NCBI GenBank assembly: GCA_029817715.1
Contig: JARUPY010000606.1
Span: 3,286,001 to 3,350,000, forward strand
Source: Melastoma dodecandrum
Lineage: Eukaryota > Streptophyta > Magnoliopsida > Myrtales > Melastomataceae
Direction of reading: 5' to 3'
Length of the DNA stretch: 64,000 bases
Part shown: in pieces, positions 60,461-64,000 of the stretch
Numbering within the stretch: position 1 is the first letter of the stretch
Layout of the letters: every line of letters begins with the position of its first letter
Notes under the pieces: model-generated
The model's input: only the letters and a program-made list of their open reading frames with translations
What the model was told of the DNA's origin: nothing
The model's database searches: none
Position numbers and translations under genes: made by a program

Positions 60461-62038
60461 TCATTGCTCCACCGTCACGTACACAGTGGCGGCCACGACC
60501 ACGTCCGACTCCACCGTCACCCTGTTCTTACTCGCGCTCCTAAGGATGTGCCTCGGGAACGATCCCCCCCTGCTCGTGCTCAACGAGTATTGCACCTGGC
60601 CCATCCTGTCCGGGAACAGCAGCACCGACCCAAAGTCCACCGTCCACGACCTCCCGTTCCCTTGCGTCGATCCCCTCCCTATCGTCGACCTCGTGTTCAT
60701 CCCCACCGCATTGTTCCTGTCCACCACCACCTGGCTCACGTCCCGGAAAGGCCCCTCCATTTCGTCCAGCTGTACCGTGTCCACCCCTCCGCCCGACCCG
60801 CTGAACATGTTGCTCACTATGTTCAGCCCGTTGGCCACCCCGTTGATCGATTTCAGGAGGACGTGCGCATCCCCTAGGAAGAAACTGTTGGTTATGTCCA
60901 CCTGCACGGGGTCCTCCGCCACGATCCCAGTGTAGTCCAGGTAGCAGTTCACGATCCTCGTCTGTGCGTTCCCCGGCAGTTTCAGGTATATGCCTGTGCC
61001 ACCGAATCCGGTGGCCTTGTTGTAGCAATGCACCCCAGAGAACACGTTGGCCTGGCCAGTCGCCATTATCCCCACTTCGGCCGAGAAGATTATGACGTCC
61101 GTCACCGCGTTGTCATTCCCCTGCAAGTTGATGGCGATACCGGTGAAGTTCCTCTCGCCCGGGTCGCCCCCCGCGGTGATGTGCTGCCCTAGGTAGGAAT
61201 TCCTAATGTAGGTCTCGTGTCCTCCCTTGACCAATATGCCGTTGCTCATGAAATGAGTGATGAAGCAGTTGTCGATGCCGGTGCGCACGGAGTTGGGGAC
61301 CGAAATGCAGCCTCCCCTGTAGTTGGCGTCGAGCAAGAGGTCCCTTAAGGTTATGAACTCATAGTTGTAGGACGAAGACGATGACGTGCCGTTTGAGCTC
61401 GACAGATCGATCAGATATCCGTCCATAGGGAAGTCGTCCGATGCTAGCAGCGTGCCCCCGTGTATCTGCTCAAAAAGATTAGCAAATGGTAAATGCCTCC
61501 GGTCAATAATCCTCCTTTCAGGGATGGAATGAAACGGCCCCGTATGTCTGCATTACCACGAGATTCCCAACACCCGTCGTGGGGAACCGGAGGGGGCGAC
61601 TGACTTTATAGATTCCACCTTGTAGGCTTATCTGCGCACCTCCGAGATTGGTTATCCCCGCCATCAAGGAACCATGAGAGGGGCCTTTCAGCGCATCGGA
61701 CATAGCCGAGAGGATCGCATCCGTGCTGTCCCTTATGCCGGACGGATCAGCACCGTACGACGTTACCTCGTAGACGAGCTGCCTGGATTGCCCCTGCATC
61801 ATCATCGAGCGCAAGGGAGTGAGGTTGAAGAAGGAAGAAGGAAGATGATGGGGCTTACGGAGTGGCGCAGGGGGAGGGAAGCCTTGAACTCGCGGAGTTT
61901 CCGAACAGGGTCAGGGCGATGGTGGGGGGACATCATGCCGACCCTGGGATAGTCCCCGCGGACATGCGGAAGCAACAAACTAGCGAATGCGGATGATAAT
62001 ACAGATAGAGCAAATAACAGAGGAATGCTAGCCATCAT
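60461..62038 (-). CDS. QRT3-like polygalacturonase (pectin lyase fold)
   Basis: Exons 61859-62038, 61557-61793, 60461-61465; 473 aa. The N-terminus MMASIPLLFALSVLSSAFAS is a signal peptide, so cell-wall location is inferred. VTSYGADPSGIRDSTDAILS is the start typical of GH28/pectate-lyase-3 proteins, and right-handed beta-helix repeats follow (IRNSYLGQHITAGGDPGE, GIAINLQGNDNAVTDVIIFS, NVFSGVHCYNKATGFGGTGI). Arabidopsis QUARTET3 degrades pectin of the pollen mother cell wall to free microspores; homologues of this length are widespread. The intron-2 donor was placed at 61556 (GTG/GTAATG) because it keeps phase into IHGGTLLASDDFP. Confidence 0.88.
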
Positions 62039-63349
62039 TGCAACAATTGCCACTGACGTTGCTCCCGGGGGGAGGCTTTTCTTTATACCAAAGGAAGAAG
62101 AGAAAAATCTTCTAAAAATGTGGAGGAATGATCTTAACAGACAACAAACTCAGATAAAAGAACACTACAAATCGAACACCAAGCACAGACATATCCAAAA
62201 AGACTTCCTTTTTAAAAAAAGAAGGGCCTTTTTGTAACATCATTACGGGGATCAATCAATCATTTGACTTTACCTCAACTCGTCTGATCTGATGATGTTT
62301 GTGATGCTTGCGAATGAAGTCATGGAAGGAAGAGGTGGTGGGGAGCAAGGAGAGACCGCCCCCTCCACCCCCAGACCTTTTCCTTTTCTACTTTCTTTTT
62401 GTTTTACTTCTTCTTTGGGTAAAGATTTCATCTATGGCGGGCTGTCCTTTTGACACTTTTAGACTAGAATGCCACCGGTCGGATTGAGGAGATGACCCCT
62501 AAAGTGCAGCAGTAGTCGCGAAAGAAGAAATTCGGAGAAGAAGGAACACCTTCAATTTCCCAAATGGTCTTTTGAAGCTTCTTTAGGCTAAACGACTCCC
62601 AAATCAATACGCAGTCAGCTGTCTTTTTCCAATGAATCTTATCTTTGTCAATGGCATTGTTGTGGTCGTGGTCGAGACTCATTGACTGGGGTTGAATCAT
62701 ACAGTTAGGTCCAAGTTCGTTCTGGTTTGGCGTTAAATTAGGCGAGTTTGCAGATGAGCTGCGATGGTTTAGCTAGGCAATGTCCTGATTTACGACCGAC
62801 CGACCCACTCTACCCGCTGTGACAGTTCCATTGCTCTTCACACTTCCACTACTCGGAGCACGTCGAAGCTGCAGAGTTGTCCCTATCCAAACTCCTTGGT
62901 TTCACAACACCCTGTTGGTCATATAGCAACATTTGAACGATTCACGTTTCCATATATGGACGATTAGAGATGCCGGGAATGAATAAATACTTAAATATAA
63001 ATGCCCGTCAGTTGTCTCTCAGGATAAAGTCGATACTGGTCTTGACATGCTCAGTAATGGGGCTTTCCTATCCAAACGAAAAAACAAACTCCCAACACCC
63101 CCCCCCCCCCCCCCCCCCCACCCCCAAGAAACAAAAGGACAAAAAAGGTTTTAGCAAACCAGAAGCCCCAAAATTTCTTCCTAGGAGACCACCACTTCAC
63201 CAGTCTCCAAACTTAACACAGCAAGACGCGAGCAGGCATCCCTTAAAGACGGGACACGAGCTCCAGACGTAAATATGCCCAAGAGGAAGCTGTACAAACC
63301 CCCCTAACACCCCCTACCGGAAAACAAGGTGTTACCCCGCACCCCTCCT
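62039..63349. other. Intergenic region between QRT3-like and CTP synthase genes
   Basis: Promoter side of the QRT3-like gene (62039 to about 62400) and 3' flank of CTP synthase. A 78-codon minus ORF at 62464-62700 has no recognisable features. Contains the C homopolymer at 63098-63119. Confidence 0.4.
63098..63119. repeat. 22-base C homopolymer
   Basis: Uninterrupted C run followed by A and CCCCC. It lies about 230 bases beyond the stop codon of CTP synthase, so possibly in its 3' UTR, where the minus-strand transcript would carry G22. Confidence 0.8.
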
Positions 63350-63650
63350 TCATAGATGGACTCCGTTGCAGCTAATGTGGTCACCATTCACCAACACATT
63401 GGATATTAATCGGGACCGACCACGATGAAAAACTTTGGATGCATAGTTTCCGTTGGCGTGACTCAGGGAGATTCTTTCCGGGCCATTATCAGGTGGAAGT
63501 ACTGAATCCAGCTTGCCACTTGCTGCAGCCACGAAACCTGTTTGAAATGGTGGTAAAAGAAGTAAGCATCTAAGGCCGAGAATATATATTGCAAGTTTTA
63601 AAGGACCTTTATCCCACCATCATACCAAATTAGCAGTCAGGTTTTACTTG

Positions 63651-63695
<45 letters not shown>

Positions 63696-64000
63696 TTATA
63701 CCTAGAAACGTGGCGGAAGGATGCCCAGGCCTTGATTTAAATTCAGGATGAAATTGAACTCCGATGTAGTATGGATGTCTAGGTAACTCCACTATCTGCA
63801 GGGTCAGCATCTGAGCACTCAATGGATCTGCACATACAGAGAAAAGAGAACCAACACAGTCATGGAGGCAGTAATTACCTCCATTCTCTGACCAGTTTCA
63901 TCCTTTCCGGGGAAAGTAAGCCCAGCATTTTCAAAGCGAGGAACCATGTCAGGATTCACCTGGAGAAAACAATGTTGTCTTCTCAGCCAAGAACGGCCTT
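63350..64000 (-). CDS. CTP synthase, C-terminal exons (gene continues beyond the window)
   Basis: Exons 63879-63959, 63702-63795 and 63350-63537. They encode the end of the glutamine amidotransferase domain: [20 protein letters not shown], then [20 protein letters not shown] with the catalytic His/Glu pair in the HPEF motif, then [12 protein letters not shown] and a plant-type tail ([16 protein letters not shown]) ending NGVHL. The enzyme converts UTP to CTP using glutamine and ATP. The nucleophile Cys and the synthetase domain lie outside the window. A TA/GA microsatellite lies in the last intron. Confidence 0.93.
63650..63694. repeat. Compound (TA)n(GA)n microsatellite
   Basis: About 12 TA units followed by about 10 GA units in the last CTP synthase intron. 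A shorter array of the same type lies at 42664-42690 in UAP pseudogene intron 1. Confidence 0.9.

Noticed and set aside
60332..60935. Plus-strand ORFs of 149-181 codons
   Set aside because: They lie opposite the conserved QRT3-like exon; composition follows the complement of its codons.
62464..62700. 78-codon minus ORF near CTP synthase
   Set aside because: No signal peptide, motif or recognisable homology; length is within chance for this composition.

Overview
This window is nuclear DNA of a flowering plant. It shows spliced genes with GT-AG introns and plant-only families: a PLATZ transcription factor, a HAK/KUP/KT potassium transporter, a QRT3-type pectinase, plant mobile domain (PMD) genes, and Tat-lineage and copia LTR retrotransposons. 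I cannot name the species. One gene (28130-29080) is strongly C-rich at third codon positions in its first half, as is common in monocots, but that does not settle the question.

Layout. Positions 1-4298 are the 3' end of a Tat-lineage Ty3/gypsy element lying on the + strand. They hold an antisense spliced gene (PMD plus coiled coil, minus strand), a polypurine tract and the 3' LTR. This is joined directly to the 3' part of a decayed copia element (4296-7554). An unresolved stretch follows (7555-8509). Then comes a gene-rich segment: an alpha/beta hydrolase (minus), a WD40 protein (plus), a putative N-myristoylated protein (minus), an aspartic protease (minus), coatomer delta subunit (minus) diverging from a six-helix membrane protein (plus), a KUP potassium transporter (plus), a small plant-specific protein (minus) and RNase H2 subunit B (minus). 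Next is a UDP-N-acetylglucosamine pyrophosphorylase (UAP) pseudogene (minus). Its first exon is split by a complete 12.7 kb Tat element (42967-55707, minus strand) with a perfect 5-bp target duplication, two LTRs, PBS, PPT, decayed gag-pol and a second antisense PMD gene. After the element come PLATZ (plus), a QRT3-like pectinase (minus) and the 3' end of CTP synthase (minus).

How the parts relate. The host genes are housekeeping or developmental genes and share no pathway that I can see. The most unusual material is the pair of related Tat elements. Each carries a spliced PMD/coiled-coil gene antisense to gag-pol, with its own TATA-like box next to the 3' LTR. Each element is also enriched in a hexamer: GTCGAC in the first, GTAGAC/GTCTAC in the second, a one-base difference. 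I infer, without proof, a possible self-recognition system in which the PMD protein reads its own element's motif. Both PMD copies here are broken.

Exon borders come from splice consensus, reading phase and remembered family conservation. For every intact complete spliced gene the exon lengths add up to whole codons.
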